From: Fasciola hepatica
Lineage: Eukaryota > Platyhelminthes > Trematoda > Plagiorchiida > Fasciolidae
DNA length: 64,000 nt
Direction: 5' to 3'
Assembly (NCBI GenBank): GCA_948099385.1
Contig: CANUEZ040000104.1
Span: forward strand, 685,001 to 749,000
The notes under the pieces are model-generated. The model worked only from the letters and a program-made list of their open reading frames with translations. It searched no databases and had not been told where the DNA came from. Position 1 is the stretch's first letter, and every line of letters starts with the position of its first letter. Below, in pieces: positions 21,872-33,999 of the stretch. The translations under genes and the position numbers were made by a program.

Positions 21872-22102
21872 GGTGATAAAGAAGGAAAAAATAAATCGGG
21901 AGTTAAGTTCCCTTGAGTGCTATCCGCTGCCCCACTGGCACTCCGGAAATACATGTGTCCAATCGAAGTTCGCATTTTTTAAAGTCCATGAGAGTATCGA
22001 CCGCCAAGACATCCGCGAGGAGTTCATTCCAATCGTATACTATCCTGCCTGAGAAGAACTGGACTTTTATATTCTTTTTGGCCCTTGGCTTAGCGAGCAT
22101 CA

Positions 22103-22107
22103 GCCCG
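22103..22107. repeat. Target-site duplication (left)
   Basis: GCCCG, directly before the solo LTR; identical to 22485-22489. Confidence 0.9.
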
Positions 22108-22484
22108 TGTAACAGCCGGTCGTTGAAAATCCCCCTTTTTCCCTCGCGATTCAGTGTTTTTTCCCAACATCACTCATTTCCATACACTATTGACTTGTCT
22201 TTACGAACTGGTTGTTTTCCTGGACCAATTGTTGTTTGTTCGCGCCCAGAGCGCTACTTTGGCACATCCCTGTTCAGGACCTGCGTGACGCACGTGCTGT
22301 CTGCTCACACGCTGCTATTCGGTTTCTCGTTGTTGAGTCCTTGTGATCGTATTATTGAGGTTTGTATATTGTTTATGTCATTGTTTATTGTAATAATCTA
22401 GTATCGTAGAATATCACGGATAATCGTCTTTTGATTTCAGATCCGTTGCGAATTTGGCTACGCATTGCTCAAACGTTCGTTACA
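22108..22484 (+). mobile_element. Solo LTR of the BEL/Pao family
   Basis: 377 bp that starts TGTAACAGCC and ends CGTTACA, nearly identical to the inverted 5' LTR at 50691-51066 (by eye about half a dozen differences). It is flanked by the 5-bp direct repeat GCCCG at 22103-22107 and 22485-22489, the target-site length typical of LTR elements. No internal BEL sequence is present, so it arose by LTR-LTR recombination after insertion into the CR1 relic. Confidence 0.95.
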
Positions 22485-22489
22485 GCCCG
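22485..22489. repeat. Target-site duplication (right)
   Basis: GCCCG, directly after the solo LTR; identical to 22103-22107. Confidence 0.9.
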
Positions 22490-23559
22490 TGCCCTCGGGG
22501 TGTGGGGTTTCCTGCTCGGCCAAACAATGGCTTGTTTGTTTTGGACAAACTTTCCAGTTCCTTCGTTGTTTCTATCAGCTCTCCTCTTGCACGTATGCTC
22601 TTAAGCGAGGAGTAATCTAGCAATGTAAGCCTGTCCCTGTACATGAATCCCCTTAGATCGGGGATAGTCCTTGCGAACCTCCCTTGGACTCTCTCCGGTG
22701 TGTGAGTGTCCTTAACTAAGCAGATTCAAGAGGTCGCACAATCTTCTCACCTTTGGAGAACATAAAACATGTTGATCGAAGGATAATCGGTAGGTCGTTC
22801 GCATATGCCAGGAAAGGTATCGGTCCTAGCACTGATCCTTGCAGTACCCCACTGGTCAGCGCCAACATTGTGGGCTTAACGTCCTCAACTTTGACGCAGA
22901 ACCTTTAACTTTATAGTTAGGCTTGTAACCAATCCATTACCACTGAAACTACATTCATTCCGCCCAGTTTATGCAGCTGCACTCTGGGGTTCGAACCATC
23001 AAACTCTTTGCGAAAGTCTAGATAAAAAACCGTAATTTTCTCACCTCGGTCTAGCCTCCGAGTTTCCTCGCCAGAGAAGATCAAGAGATTGCTGAGGCAA
23101 GACATTCCTGTTGTGAATCCTTCCTGTTCCATTGCAACCAGATTGTTCATCTCCAGGTGCCTCACCATTGGAATTCTTCTTTGCACAGGGCAGTTAATCG
23201 CGAAGCCCAACGGAGCCTCCAGAATCCCCTCGGTTGTATGCACACTAGTAAGGGAACCCACCACTGCGTAGGTTATTTCGTCGAATGACCGTTCACAATG
23301 AAAGGGAAATGTAAAATCTCACAACGCATCAAGTGCAAGAGTCATTATGCATCCAGAACGTTTACCGAGTTATTATGCAACAAATGGAACAGTTCAACAA
23401 TGAAACACATCAGGCGGACTCTAGCTTTTATATCAGCCCCAATAGTGACATGTTCAAAGCTCACTGTCAGAAAAGGTTTCTTTCCACTTACGATCTAGAG
23501 CCCCTTTGGATGCCCGTGCGGTCCCCAGTTCTATTACATCGTCTTTGAGTCTGTCACAG

Positions 23560-23930
23560 TGATGTACCACGCTACCGCCAAACGAGTGAGATCTAGCTAT
23601 CAACGTGGATCGAACTTCCACCCGCTTCCCCTGCGACCTCCCGTTCGGGTGTCTGTAGCTATGTAAAGTAAACCCTCCGATCTCTCCTCAGAAAAGCCCT
23701 TGATTATCTTAAATGTCACCAAGAGATCCCCCCGCAGCCTCCTGGCTGGAGTCTCTGCTGGTATGCCTTGCTCCTCTGACCCTCAGGTGTGCGCATTGCA
23801 AGAATCTGTACCTCATCCAAACGGGTGGTGTTCTTTTTGTAAGATGATGGCCACTCGAGAACACAGTGTTATAAGATGACGAATTATAGACATATATACT
23901 GGCACGGATACCGTTGGTTGTTAGCATGAT
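23560..23930 (-). pseudogene. CR1-like C-terminal relic
   Basis: The - strand reads 'VWMRYRFLQCAHLRVRGARH' and then, after a frameshift, 'RRLRGDLLVTFKIIKGFSEE', the conserved CR1 block after the palm. About 370 bp, strongly decayed. Confidence 0.65.
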
Positions 23931-24479
23931 GGAGATGGCCTCAACCTGAAGAGCACACCGCGTGCTATTGTGCAGCTGCTACACAGTTCAAGTCAGATCA
24001 ATTCGAGTCAGGGTACGTGGGCGGTGGAGCGCCACGTTTCTCCTGGTTCTTGCACCGTGAGCTCCTCGGATCATTCGCTGCTGCGACAAACAGAAGAAGT
24101 GGATTCTGTTTGGGTGATTCGATCAGGACAAACGGAAGAGGGACCCCTCCACCACTGTACCCGTTTTCCAGAACTTGGCGGCAATCTTTCACATCTTCCG
24201 GTTTCTTGCACTAGTGACCTGCTTGATCTCCGAGTGTTTGGACCTTACAAAGGGTCCTCCGTTCTTTGCAAGCGCTTCTGAAAACCGAGAGTTAGGAAAT
24301 ATTGGATAGGGCCTGCCTCAGTTCCTGACTCTGATTTGACCCTAGGATCAGGCTGATAGCCAGCAACCCTGCCTGGCCAATCATCTCATGGAAAAGAAAA
24401 GATCGAAAACAAGCAAAAGGTAAGAGATGGAAAGGCCACGGATGGGGTTCTAACAGCCACCCTCCCAAAACAATCCCTC
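23931..24479. other. No recognisable gene
   Basis: Open frames of 103 codons (+, 23970-24281) and 64 codons (-) overlap here but neither shows a known motif. Confidence 0.4.
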
Positions 24480-24930
24480 TCAGGCCGTGTTCAGTCGATA
24501 TCTAAAAGTATCCAACCTAGTAGCTTCCGTCGCCTCCCCCTTAATTTGCTCCACTCGCTGACAGGTCTCACAGCGAAAGAGTGGCTCTGAATCCCTGCTT
24601 TTACACGATCTTTCGTGAGCTGTAGCCCGTTCCCCCGTAGTCAGTCATCCCCTCGAAGTCTAAAGATAGACCACCCAAGTCCAGCTGATGCAGCGATTTC
24701 TTTTACATTTTGGGACGCTTCTTTTGAGTCCCTTCTTAGTCTCCGTTCTTCAGAAGAGAATAGGTTTTTCTTGTCTGACTTTTGTTCGTAGTTTAGCCCA
24801 CCAACATCCAAACCACCCGGTGAGTCTCTTTCGTACTTGCCCCAGGGCTTCTTCGCCCTTCACGGGGGAAGAAATCCGTGCCTGAACTCAGTATTCAAAT
24901 AGGGGCCTCACAACGAATGGACAAAATTTC
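24480..24930 (-). pseudogene. CR1-like C-terminal relic
   Basis: On the - strand 'RPLFEYRVQA' (near 24890), 'SEERRLRRDSKEA' (near 24730), and 'GNGLQLTKDRVKAGIQSHSF' with 'VRPVSEWSKL' (24530-24640) follow the order of the CR1 C-terminal domain. Several frame breaks. Confidence 0.65.
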
Positions 24931-27215
24931 TGGTGATCTGAAGCGACTAGTAGACTGATGCCTTTCTTGTAGTGTTAGGTTTTCAACCTCTAAGAGCTTT
25001 TACGCAGCCTCCCTATGTCTAGTGGCTTCCGGATTCCTCCTCATTCAAGACTTGTCGATTTCGTGTAGCACTTCATTGGGAGACATGGGTCCTAATTACT
25101 CTTGTAGCTTTAGGTTTTTTGTGTATGTTTCGCCCCAGACTGCCAAGAAGAGAAGAACCACTGGTCCCATAGCGAACTGCTCGCCTAAGAGTACCACTCC
25201 ATGCCTCTCCTCGAGTGCTGTCCCATTATCTTCACCAACATGACGAACTCCGATCGCATATCTCTGGAGTCCATGCAGCGCCAATTCCCTAAACAATGGA
25301 TGGGATTTCCTTCCACTCTGTGCCACAAGAATCGATGCGTCCCACTTAGTCTTGGCCCTCTATGGCTGCATTGCGTGAATCACAATTTATGCTCTATGCT
25401 TAACCTATACCACCGTGTGAACCTCTGATGCTCTGAACCCATTCGTCCCACTCCCTCTATGAATTTTGCCGTACACCGTTGCCAGCTCTAGCTCTTTATT
25501 CCTAAACCAAAATCAGCACTTAGACATAACTTGTTACTTATAAAATGATCAAAGTTATGGAATAAACCCCTGTTAAATATCCGCGAGAGTTTCTCCATCC
25601 CTGGGTTCAGAACCTTGCTGGATAACTTCTTGACTGTTCTCAACGTGGTCCTTACTGGCCAGATCGTCACCGGAGAGCTTGCCTACAAAAACGGGTTTGA
25701 TTACTAGGATTATATCACCGTATCCTGGAGTTTTCAAAACGAATAGTGATCTGTGGGTCGTTTCGAATTATCACCATAGGTTGTGCTGGCATCAGCCGGC
25801 TCACTTATAAACTGAAGGTCGTCGGACTCCGGCTCTGTCTGAAGCGATATGTCAACAGTGCATTACAAGGGCGTTTGAATCCTTCCGTGTTAGTCACCTA
25901 CATTCTCTCACTTCCATAGCTTAAGGCCGCAACGCCACCGATGGGGAAACGGTACATGTCTGCTTGTCTTAATATACGTGGAAAAACGGCCGATCCTGGC
26001 AATGGCCGACCTTTTGGATAACGAATAAAGAGTGGCGGGCGAGGGAGAAACGAAAGCCCGCCCTACTGGGTAGGCATGCTCTTCCGCTCCTGGGAACAGA
26101 AACACCACAGAAGCCAAAGTACCAAAAATACTTCTGGCTGTGGAGGTATCGGATTCATGCCCTACGCCCCTTCATCAACGGATGAATTTCCGGCTACAGC
26201 CATGACCCTACTCCAATTCTCCCAGTTTAAAACCCTCCCGGGCCCTTTACTCCATTTCCGACCAGCTTGCTGAAGCCAAATTCGGTTGTTTATGCACGCT
26301 TTCCAAAGTTTGACCGTATGGAGACAGCTGTGTTCATACTCCTCTCAATCGATACATGGACCGATTATCATCAGCACTTGTTTAAACTCAAGAATAACGT
26401 GTAAGCTAACCCTTCCCAAGGCTGCCCCGGATACTCACTCATGAGTGGCTTGTAACCCGAAAACTGTTGCTACCCAAATAGGTCTCCATGAGCCCAAGTC
26501 ATTCTGTCGGAGCGCACGAGACTAGCCGAGGTGACGGCGGACTGGACTCCGCACTCATGATAATCCAACTCCCGCTGTAAGTTTCAAACAAAACGTGCCC
26601 TTCCATGCAAGCACGACTTGTACGTTGACGTCACCGAGGAAAACACTTGGGCTCTGACTCTTATCTCACTGCTCTGGACAGAGAGTAGATACACCAGACG
26701 GTAAACGCCACCCAAATATACAAATGTAAATATGAATGAATATATAAAAGAATGTACAGGTAAGTAGGGGAAAACGCCCGTATTTTTTGGCCGTACCTAT
26801 ATCTCTTTCCTTGTTTTTGTAAGAAAGCAGTGTCTCTCATATCCTGATACCCAACCCTCCCTTCAGCGTGCAGCCCAACCAAAAGGCAACCTTCCGTATA
26901 GCAAAACCCTACACCAACCTGCAGCGTTAGACCGTGAATACGTCATGACGGGAAGTGTCGTAAATCCTCCAGACCTACTGAACAGGCTTGTCGTTTAGGT
27001 TCTCAGTGATTATTGGCTTCTTCCTCGCGACCTATAAATACCCTACGGTAGTGCTTGTCATATATTCTCTGAACCCAATAAACAAACCTCCCATTTACGC
27101 TCTCAATGCCTCGCAGTTGCTTTCTCACGTAGCCCTCAGACCCAATAGCCCCAGTGCACCCCCACGACTTTGGTAAACGAAGACGATGAGATTTCCCGGT
27201 GCACCGATGAAAAGG
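24931..27215. other. Mostly unassigned
   Basis: No motif I can place securely. Several 60-80 codon frames on the - strand (25096-25326, 25488-25670, 25908-26117, 26661-26882) look like ordinary chance frames or very old element sequence. The CR1 palm fragment at 27219 suggests part of this is its decayed continuation. Confidence 0.4.
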
Positions 27216-27218
27216 TTA

Positions 27219-27465
27219 TCAATAACTAGGCCTAATAGCGCAAGTACAGTTAGCTTTTACGAACACTAACTTACAGTACCTATGACTTCTAATTTTACTA
27301 AGATCATTGTGCCTCGTTTCCAACCTCAGCACCCCTATCTGTCTCTCATCAGTGAGGTGTTGGCATTTGCTAACGTTAAGAAAGAGATCCAACACCACTG
27401 ACCATGAATAAATGCTATACAGATCTCTCTGTACAGTGCCATCTGCGACCGTTCCAAGCAAGTTG
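27219..27465 (-). pseudogene. CR1-like RT palm relic
   Basis: ORF on the - strand with 'QRDLYSIYSWSVVLDLFLNV' and 'SKCQHL', the CR1 segment just after the YADD motif. About 80 codons. Confidence 0.6.
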
Positions 27466-27839
27466 AAATCATCCTACATTTGTAGCAGTTACCTTCCAGT
27501 TTGTCTTCTGGGTCATTGTTGATCTACCTTTGCACCAAGGGACTCTACTGGCCGATCTACGCTATAAAAGTTTGTACTATTTGCTGTTACCGGAGTGGTT
27601 TTTATTCAGCTATTTTGGACAGTCTCACAAATGGCAGCTCATTAAGGCACGCCAAAGACTGAGAAAATTCACAGAAGTTTGCTCCACAGTGAATTCTAAC
27701 CTGGATTAGTTAGCCTTTACTGCCCTTCTTCACCCACCGCGTCATCCCGATATTTCAAAGTTCCACGAGCACAAAAGAGGCCTTCTAATAACAATACATC
27801 CTACCGTATCGTGGTTACTACAAAAGGGGCTCATTCGAG

Positions 27840-28290
27840 CCCCCAGCCCCGAAACAAGGCTTGGTTACCTTTGTGACCTTGTAAGTTTGACGACGGAAGG
27901 AGGAGCACTTCTGGGCCAAAGCACCTCGAATATGAAATTCCCACTTCTAAAGTTGAGTGATACCGTATCCAAACTTGCCCCGTACCTTACATCACTGAAA
28001 GCACTGAACATTCAACTGCTAACACCCATTAATAGCTGCATGTTTTTTGACTCTGTTGCGTCCGAGGATTTTGTAAGGACGAGCGACCCTTTTTCTGCAG
28101 TCTTTTTAATGTCCCGAATGGAATACTCTCGAGCTTGTCAGGCATAGATTGTTGAATGCTTGCAGCGTGGCCCATGTTCCCTGCAAAACAGGAAGACTGC
28201 GTAAGCTCGTTCAGAGCTTTACATGCCCAGTCCTTTAGCAATCAGCAGACCATCTGTCCTGGCAAATATTTCATTAAAATGCCTGCCACT
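27840..28290 (+). pseudogene. ORF1 remnant of copy A
   Basis: Nucleotide-level counterpart of the copy B ORF1: 'cttacatcactgaaagcact' matches the copy B 'ctgtgcatcactgaaagcat', and 'gactctgttgcgtccgagga' matches 'gactctgttgcatccgaagt'. Frame 27887-28147 is open for 86 codons. ORF1 proteins of CR1-type elements bind element RNA; no further domain is visible. Confidence 0.65.
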
Positions 28291-28379
28291 ATATCTTCTA
28301 ACCCCTCCTATTAGGACAAAAGCAGCCGAAGACAAAACACCCCGCTAAACAGACACTGCCAGATCTATCTCAACATTCC

Positions 28380-29000
28380 CCATGAAAATGTCGCCTGGCC
28401 ATCCTAAGCCTTCGACACGGACAGATGATCACTCCATCGCTCCTTCTCGCATTCCCACTTCTCACAAGAACTTACCGCTACCTCTCCCCATGCCCCGGCT
28501 GCCTCTATCTGTTCCCACCCTGAACTCCTCTGGATCGGGTTTGAATACTGCTGATCTAGACACTTCCCCTTATCCCCTCTGGCTGCTACACAATAAAAGA
28601 CGGCAAATGCTACCTCGCTCCCCACTCCATCGTCTGTCGTGCCCACCCCCGATTCTAATTCGTGCCCTTTTCCTCCAGTTGACAACCTGCTCGCCTGGGT
28701 CTACCAGTTTTCTCACTCTTCTCAAAAGCCTCTCTTTCATCCAACCGTCTCCCGCAAAATCAACTCGCGTTAGCCCACCAAATCTGGTTTCGACCCCGGA
28801 AAGTATCCTTTTCTCTTATGCTCTGGTAGCCTTCTCAAATCCACCACATTCACTGCTTATCAATACTAAAATACGACCTTCACACGCCATCGCTCTGGCC
28901 TACGCCGCACTCACCAAGTGACGACTGTCCCTATCAATCTCGATTCACAATGCTCCACACTTCGTGTGCATCCACCTTGCGCTAGCCAACCCATAAAGTG
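28380..29000 (+). pseudogene. Proline-rich ORF1 tail of copy A
   Basis: ORF 28382-28921 of 179 codons is rich in Pro, Ser and Leu and is collinear with 34000-34600 in copy B ('cttcgacacggacaga' versus 'cttcgacacagacggc'). Probably the low-complexity C-terminal part of ORF1. Confidence 0.55.
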
Positions 29001-29039
29001 TAGCTCATCCTACCCCTCTATACCCCTATTCCTCATAGG

Positions 29040-30040
29040 ATTCCGGCTCTACCCCCTGAATGCCCCTTCATCCGATACTTGATTCCGGCTGTCAGGTATT
29101 TTTCAGCTGGCCCTAGGCATCCCGCTCGGCTATCAGTTTGCCAAAGTCCACAGGTTTTTCCGTTTGCTCCTACGTTTCCCCTTCCTTGGTGCCCAGATTT
29201 TTTGCTTCTCGGCAATCCAGTTCACTAAACCAGTTACTCCGTCCTGATTGGAATCCACCTCACTTGGACCTCCGTAAGCCCCCACAGACTGAAACTCCCC
29301 CTTGACTCTGATCTCCACTTCTCTCAATGGCGATAGCCTGTCTTTTTCAAGCTTACACTGTCCCTTGATGTGCTCGCACCGCTTTCCACAAGTGGTACAC
29401 CGGTAGTCCCAGTGAACTCCCGTTATATTCACTGTAAACGTCTGCATTAGAAAAATTGTCCTCATGTGCTATCACGAGATTATTTGAATAAAGGAACCCT
29501 GGCCTTCTGAGAGCTCTCCCGATGATAAAATATCTTCGGTGGTTTAAAATCCACAACATAACCATTAGGCTAAACCGGCTTGGTGGTAGGTGCCTAGCCC
29601 ATGTCAAGGAAATATAAACCAAGACCTCTCTTTTACATACTGAGCTCCATTCTGTCCCCGATTTTCTCTGGTTCACTATCTGCCCCAAAGCTTTGTACTT
29701 TACGTTGGTTGCTAGTATCGCTCGCCAACTTCCGTTAGTTCCTCGTTTCCGCTTCTTATTAGATCTTCAGAATACCCCTGTTTCGCTCCTTCTGGAACCA
29801 AGCTTGTTGCGAGTGAATTTATTCTTCCTAAAATTTACTGGCTTACACCCTCATTCCTTCCCAGTCTTTCGGACGCTATTACTATTATTCATCTCGGTGG
29901 CTGGACTCAACACGTTTTCGAACCTACCACAAGTGGGAGCATACCACGTACAATATTTCCTCGAAACATGCTGCTCACTGACATGTCAGTGACAGAATTT
30001 CGTTACCAGTGACCATGAAATGGTCATCTGCCGTCAGCCC
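29040..30040 (+). pseudogene. Endonuclease remnant of copy A
   Basis: Matches the copy B endonuclease: 'ggtgcctagcccatgtcaag' near 29590 equals 'ggtgcctagcctacgtcaag' there, and 'acctctcttttacatac' is shared. The product would be an apurinic-type endonuclease that nicks target DNA. Frame broken throughout. Confidence 0.65.
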
Positions 30041-30079
30041 TTTAGAGGCTCACTTAATCCCGAAAACCCTTTCAACAAT

Positions 30080-31240
30080 ATATTTCCATGAAAATCTGCC
30101 AATCACATTTATTCGTCAAAAAGTCTGGTATGATTATTTTCTCACCCATGACCCCCAGATTTTTGCGGACTTTTCTACCCTTTCTTTTCCGACTGTATAA
30201 ACAAATTGTCTTACGCTTCTCAAGCCGTATTTAAGACAAGGTCCTCTGTGCAGCCAGTTCAAAAGAGGTACAGTGAACTTCTCAAGCAACCAGATAATTC
30301 TGACAAATTTTCACTTTTTATTTGTCTAAACTGCTTCCCCGCACCTGTTCAAAGAGAGGATGATGTATGACTTCGTGACCAGGAAGCTAAGGCGTTGAGT
30401 CATACAAATAAATCGTAACTTCTTTCTATACTGCACATATGTAGAAACACCGACTTGAAGGCTGACCTCCGCCTCCTGATTCTGGATATTGATTCATCTG
30501 TCATCTCATCACTTCGCTTAGCCGAGGCCTTCAGTGCTTTCTTATTCTCGGCCAGGGCTCCAGCCACTGGCTTTTCCCTTCCCCGATATTTACTCACTAT
30601 TGACTCGGTCCCTTCTACTATATCTACCGATGTCAGAAGTATTTCTGAACCACTATCCAGTAGCAAACCCTCCTCGCGATTAGGCCTCGATTGCCTAACA
30701 AAAGTTTCTCTTGTCAGTGGCGGCCCCAATCTCCCCTTTATGCTGCCTGAAGTCTTCAGTCTTTCGCTTATTGGTGGCACTATACCTGCTGATTGGAAGT
30801 GCTTGGTGATGGTTCCCATTACTAAAAGAGAGCCTTTACATGAGGTATCCAATGATTGCGCTGGTAATATTAACGTTAGTAACTGCCTATCGACCCTCAA
30901 CATTACTGTTGACAATCGACATGGATTCCTCCGTTCACTATCCTGCTGGATGTGTCACTGCGACTTTCTGAACCTAGTCAACGACGCAGCCGAAAGTGGG
31001 AAACCTCTCGTTGTTCTTTATCTGGACTTATCTGTGGCACTGATCGCGTACCTCGCCATCACCTCTTGACAATGCTGCGGCCTTGTGGCATTATCATTCC
31101 ACGACCATTGTGGTTGTCATCAAAATTACTCCACTGTTCACAGGCTGGTTTGAGTAAAGGGCACACCTCTGGCCCTAGGCCTGCTACCGTTGTTGTCCTT
31201 CACGGCGGTGTCGCAAGCCCCCTTCTTTTCCCCTACACAT
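30080..31240 (+). pseudogene. RT remnant of copy A
   Basis: ORF 30455-31069, 204 codons, corresponds to copy B 36100-36760: 'ADLRLLILDIDSSVISS' against 'ADFRLLILDYNSSINSP', then 'GGTIPADWKCLVMVPITK', the RT finger block. After 'VLYLDLSVALIAY' (the F-D block, with its Asp lost) the frame ends, and a fragment of the 'SPLLFPYT' palm block appears near 31210-31240. The catalytic box is absent. Confidence 0.75.
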
Positions 31241-31249
31241 AAATGAAAT

Positions 31250-33165
31250 ATTTCCGACTTCTGAGTCATTACTCCGCCTCTTCGGACCACGATGCCCTCT
31301 AAGAACACTTAATTTTCTCCTTTCTCAATGCTGGTCTTTTTAAAATTGTGAATGCTCTGCGTGACCATTTTTTTTAATCCACTGTGGGCATATTTAAAAC
31401 GTGAATCCGTTCACTAACTGCTTCTCCCCAGCTGACGTCCTCAATACTAACAACGTCGCTTTGAATTAATTCCTTCCAGATGCTTTCACATTTCCAGAGA
31501 ATCCACTATAGAACTTCTCGCACAACGTAAATAAGCCTCTTCTTTTCCTCGATTTATCACAGTTATTTAGTCATATCACTTTAGCAGCCCCAAAACCTAC
31601 TTCATAGAAGTTATAGGAATTGCCTCATTCGCTAAACGACTGCCCACTGTTCTTACTCTATCAGCTAACTAGCAGCAAATGCGTGGTGTCTACCTCAGCA
31701 CTTTCTCACATACTTCTACTTACATTGGCTCTCCTTCATATCAGGTCCTACTGCACTGGCTCTCATCAATTTCTCAGCGTTTGTGAACTAAAAAATTCAG
31801 TGCCACCTCTCTCACATTACTTGGCTCATCATTCGAACTAAACCCCAAGTTCTAACGCCACTCTTTCTCCCAGCACACTAAACGCCAGCTTATTTTCTCC
31901 CAAGGTTTCACGCGGATTTTCTTTTTCCTCATACAGATGGTTTACTCTAGGACTAAACTAAACTTCCCTACCTCATTCTTTAGGGCCTACCTTTCCAAAG
32001 CTCACCGTTTGATTTTTTTGGCTTATAGGCCACAGACACACATTCTCTTAGGGACTCACTGCATCCTTGAAAACGTGCCCCACTTTTGCACATCTTTTCT
32101 TTAATCGCTGATCCTCAGCTGGCTCATACACAGGCTCTGCTTCTCCCTCTCGCTCCCCTTTGCAGTGACTCTCAATGCTGGTCAGCCTCTTTGGGCACCG
32201 AGCTGACTATCTCCCTGGCTGGTTAGCCTGGCTAATAATACTGCGTGGCTGTCCACCGATCGCCACTTACTTTGGCTATGTTGCTCAGGTTCTCACGACC
32301 TGACTAAATGAACCTGGATCATATACCTTTTTCTTGGCTGCTCTGCCTCTTGTACATTCATTACCGATCACCCACCATAATCCCAAAGGAGCAGGGCCTT
32401 GCAAGATCCACTAACTTGGCTGGCGCACATCGGGCATGCAGGCTGTCTGCAACGATGTGCGAGCGCAATCAGACTGGCGGAACACCTCCTGTGTTCATTT
32501 TACGATTTGTTTCTCAGATTGGGTGCTCAGCGCACTGTCAGCCCCACCCGCTAGCACCGGTCGAGGGTCGCAAGCCCCGTAACGTACATATGTGGAAATT
32601 ATTCCCAGCGGTTGTCACGTGCTTGCATTGTTGAGACTATGCTCCTTATCGTATTGACCCTCGAACAATTACAGCACGCATCAACCACTACACTCGAATG
32701 TCTGTTTACGTTTTGCTCACGTGTTGTGGCATATTTTTGATTCCAACCCGGACTGCCGTGAAGCTGACGCCTGACAATGACCTTTGCTGAACTCTGGTCT
32801 TCGTTGCCAAGCGTTTTGGCCGAGTAGTTGAGGTTTGTACTTATTTTCTATGCGTATATTTTGTTGATCCAGTACCGTAAAATCAGCAAACCAATCCTGT
32901 TCTGACTTTGGGATTCGTTAATTGAACGAAGCTTTGCTCGCGGCTGGGATAACCGGCACTTGCTCCAACTCTCCCCGTCCTACTGCATCCATCTCTGTCG
33001 GTTGCAGATCGCACGCTTCCACCATTTCCTTCCGCCACAGCTTGCTCATCAGTCTTTCTTGTCGCAACTCTTGTCAATTTCCGCATGTGTTGTTTTACTC
33101 CCTCAAGCACACTCACCCATTCTGTCTTCGCTTCTATGGTTTCTCAACATATCATAGTCGTTGAT
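31250..33165 (+). other. 3' flank of copy A, no gene
   Basis: Pyrimidine-rich DNA; the first about 900 bp align with the 3' UTR of copy B. Around 32840-32885 'gaggtttgtac' and 'ccagtaccgtaaaat' weakly recall the BEL LTR words 'gaggtttgtat' and 'ctagtatcgtagaat', but the rest does not match. A 108-codon frame (32308-32634) has no motif. Confidence 0.5.
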
Positions 33166-33369
33166 GTGCTACACCAGGTCGTGTTGCGTGCGGTTATCGG
33201 TATAGTTTTCATTCATCTATCTTGGGAAATACTAAAAATTATAGTTTCTTAGGGCGTTCGGTTAACCCATAGAAATTCAGGGACTTTTTTCTCAGCGGTA
33301 AATTCTAACCCGGCTCTAGTTTGCCGTTACTTTTCCGCCTCTCTTACAGGGTCTTTTTGATATTTCAAA

Positions 33370-33911
33370 ATGCCTCGTGTAGCAAAGAAGACTCCCAATG
33401 CTACCCCGCCTACTCATACTCCGGTTACTAGGAAAAAAGGCTTATTCAAACTCCCGTGGCCTTAAAACAATGTTCGGTTGACCTCTGTGACTTTGTAGGC
33501 TTGGCTACGGAAAAAACAGCTGTGTCAGATCGAAGTATTTCAGACATAAATTCCCATCTTCCAAAGTTGCAGGATACGGCATACAATCTCGTCCCACTAC
33601 TGTGCATCACTGAAAGCATCGGACACTCTACCCTACAATACCTGACAGCTGTTGGCCGCTCTATCGACTCTGTTGCATCCGAAGTTCTCATATATGAGAA
33701 CTTCCCCACTCTTGTAAGAGTGAGGTACTCTCGTGACGCAGTCGTGTGTAATGTCCCAGAGAGAAAACCCCTCGAGCACCTCAAGCATACATTGTTGAAT
33801 GCATGTGGAATGGCCCATCCTCCTTGTCAAATAGCAAGGCTGAATAAGCGCGTTCAGCGCTTCAACTGTCCAATCCTTATGCGATTTGCAGGCGAGCTAT
33901 CTGCCGAATAA
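33370..33911 (+). pseudogene. ORF1, N-terminal part (copy B)
   Basis: A start codon at 33370 gives 'MPRVAKKTPNATPPTHTPVT', a basic leader; after a frameshift near 33465 the frame 33456-33911 runs for 151 codons with 'DLCDFVGLATEKTA', 'VGRSIDSVASEVLIYENFP' and 'RLNKRVQRFNCPILMRF'. Same architecture recurs in copies A and C, so it is an element ORF1, probably an RNA-binding particle protein. No zinc finger seen. Confidence 0.7.
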
Positions 33912-33999
33912 TTCATTTAAATGCGTAATACTATAGCTTCTAACTCCCCAAAAAACATGAAAATAGCCGAAGATAAAACCATTCTCCACAAGGGAAATT

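Larger units (their letters stand above)
21875..23290 (-). pseudogene. CR1-like RT relic split by a solo LTR
   Basis: A CR1-like element on the - strand. ORF 22917-23264 carries 'QEGFTTGMSCLSNLLIF' and 'VFYLDFRKEFDGSNPRVQL'. The palm start 'SGVLQGSVLGPIPFLAYAND' follows near 22800-22860, the catalytic YADD region is lost, and the C-terminal domain continues near 22550-22700 ('VQRRFARTIPDLRGF', 'ARGELIETTKEL'). It is then interrupted by the LTR at 22108-22484 and resumes at 22100 with 'AKPRAKKNIKV' and 'FFSGRIVYDWNELLADVL'. The reading frame on the two sides of the LTR is the same once one copy of the 5-bp duplication is discounted. Stops and deletions make it inactive. Confidence 0.85.
27560..32160 (+). 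mobile_element. Long CR1-like family, copy A (decayed)
   Basis: Collinear with copy B (33170-38225) from the 5' UTR (shared 'gtgaattctaacc...tttact', then 'gatatttcaaa') through ORF1, a proline-rich segment, endonuclease, RT and into a long 3' UTR (shared 'ttagtcatatcacttt' near 31570 and 'ctgatcctcagctgg' near 32107). All coding parts are broken, and most of the RT downstream of about 31240 is deleted. Offset to copy B is about 5.6 kb and both point the same way. Confidence 0.8.

Noticed and set aside
32440..32890. A second BEL-type LTR
   Set aside because: Only short words near 32840-32885 resemble the BEL LTR end; the rest does not align and no TG...CA boundaries or duplications are visible.
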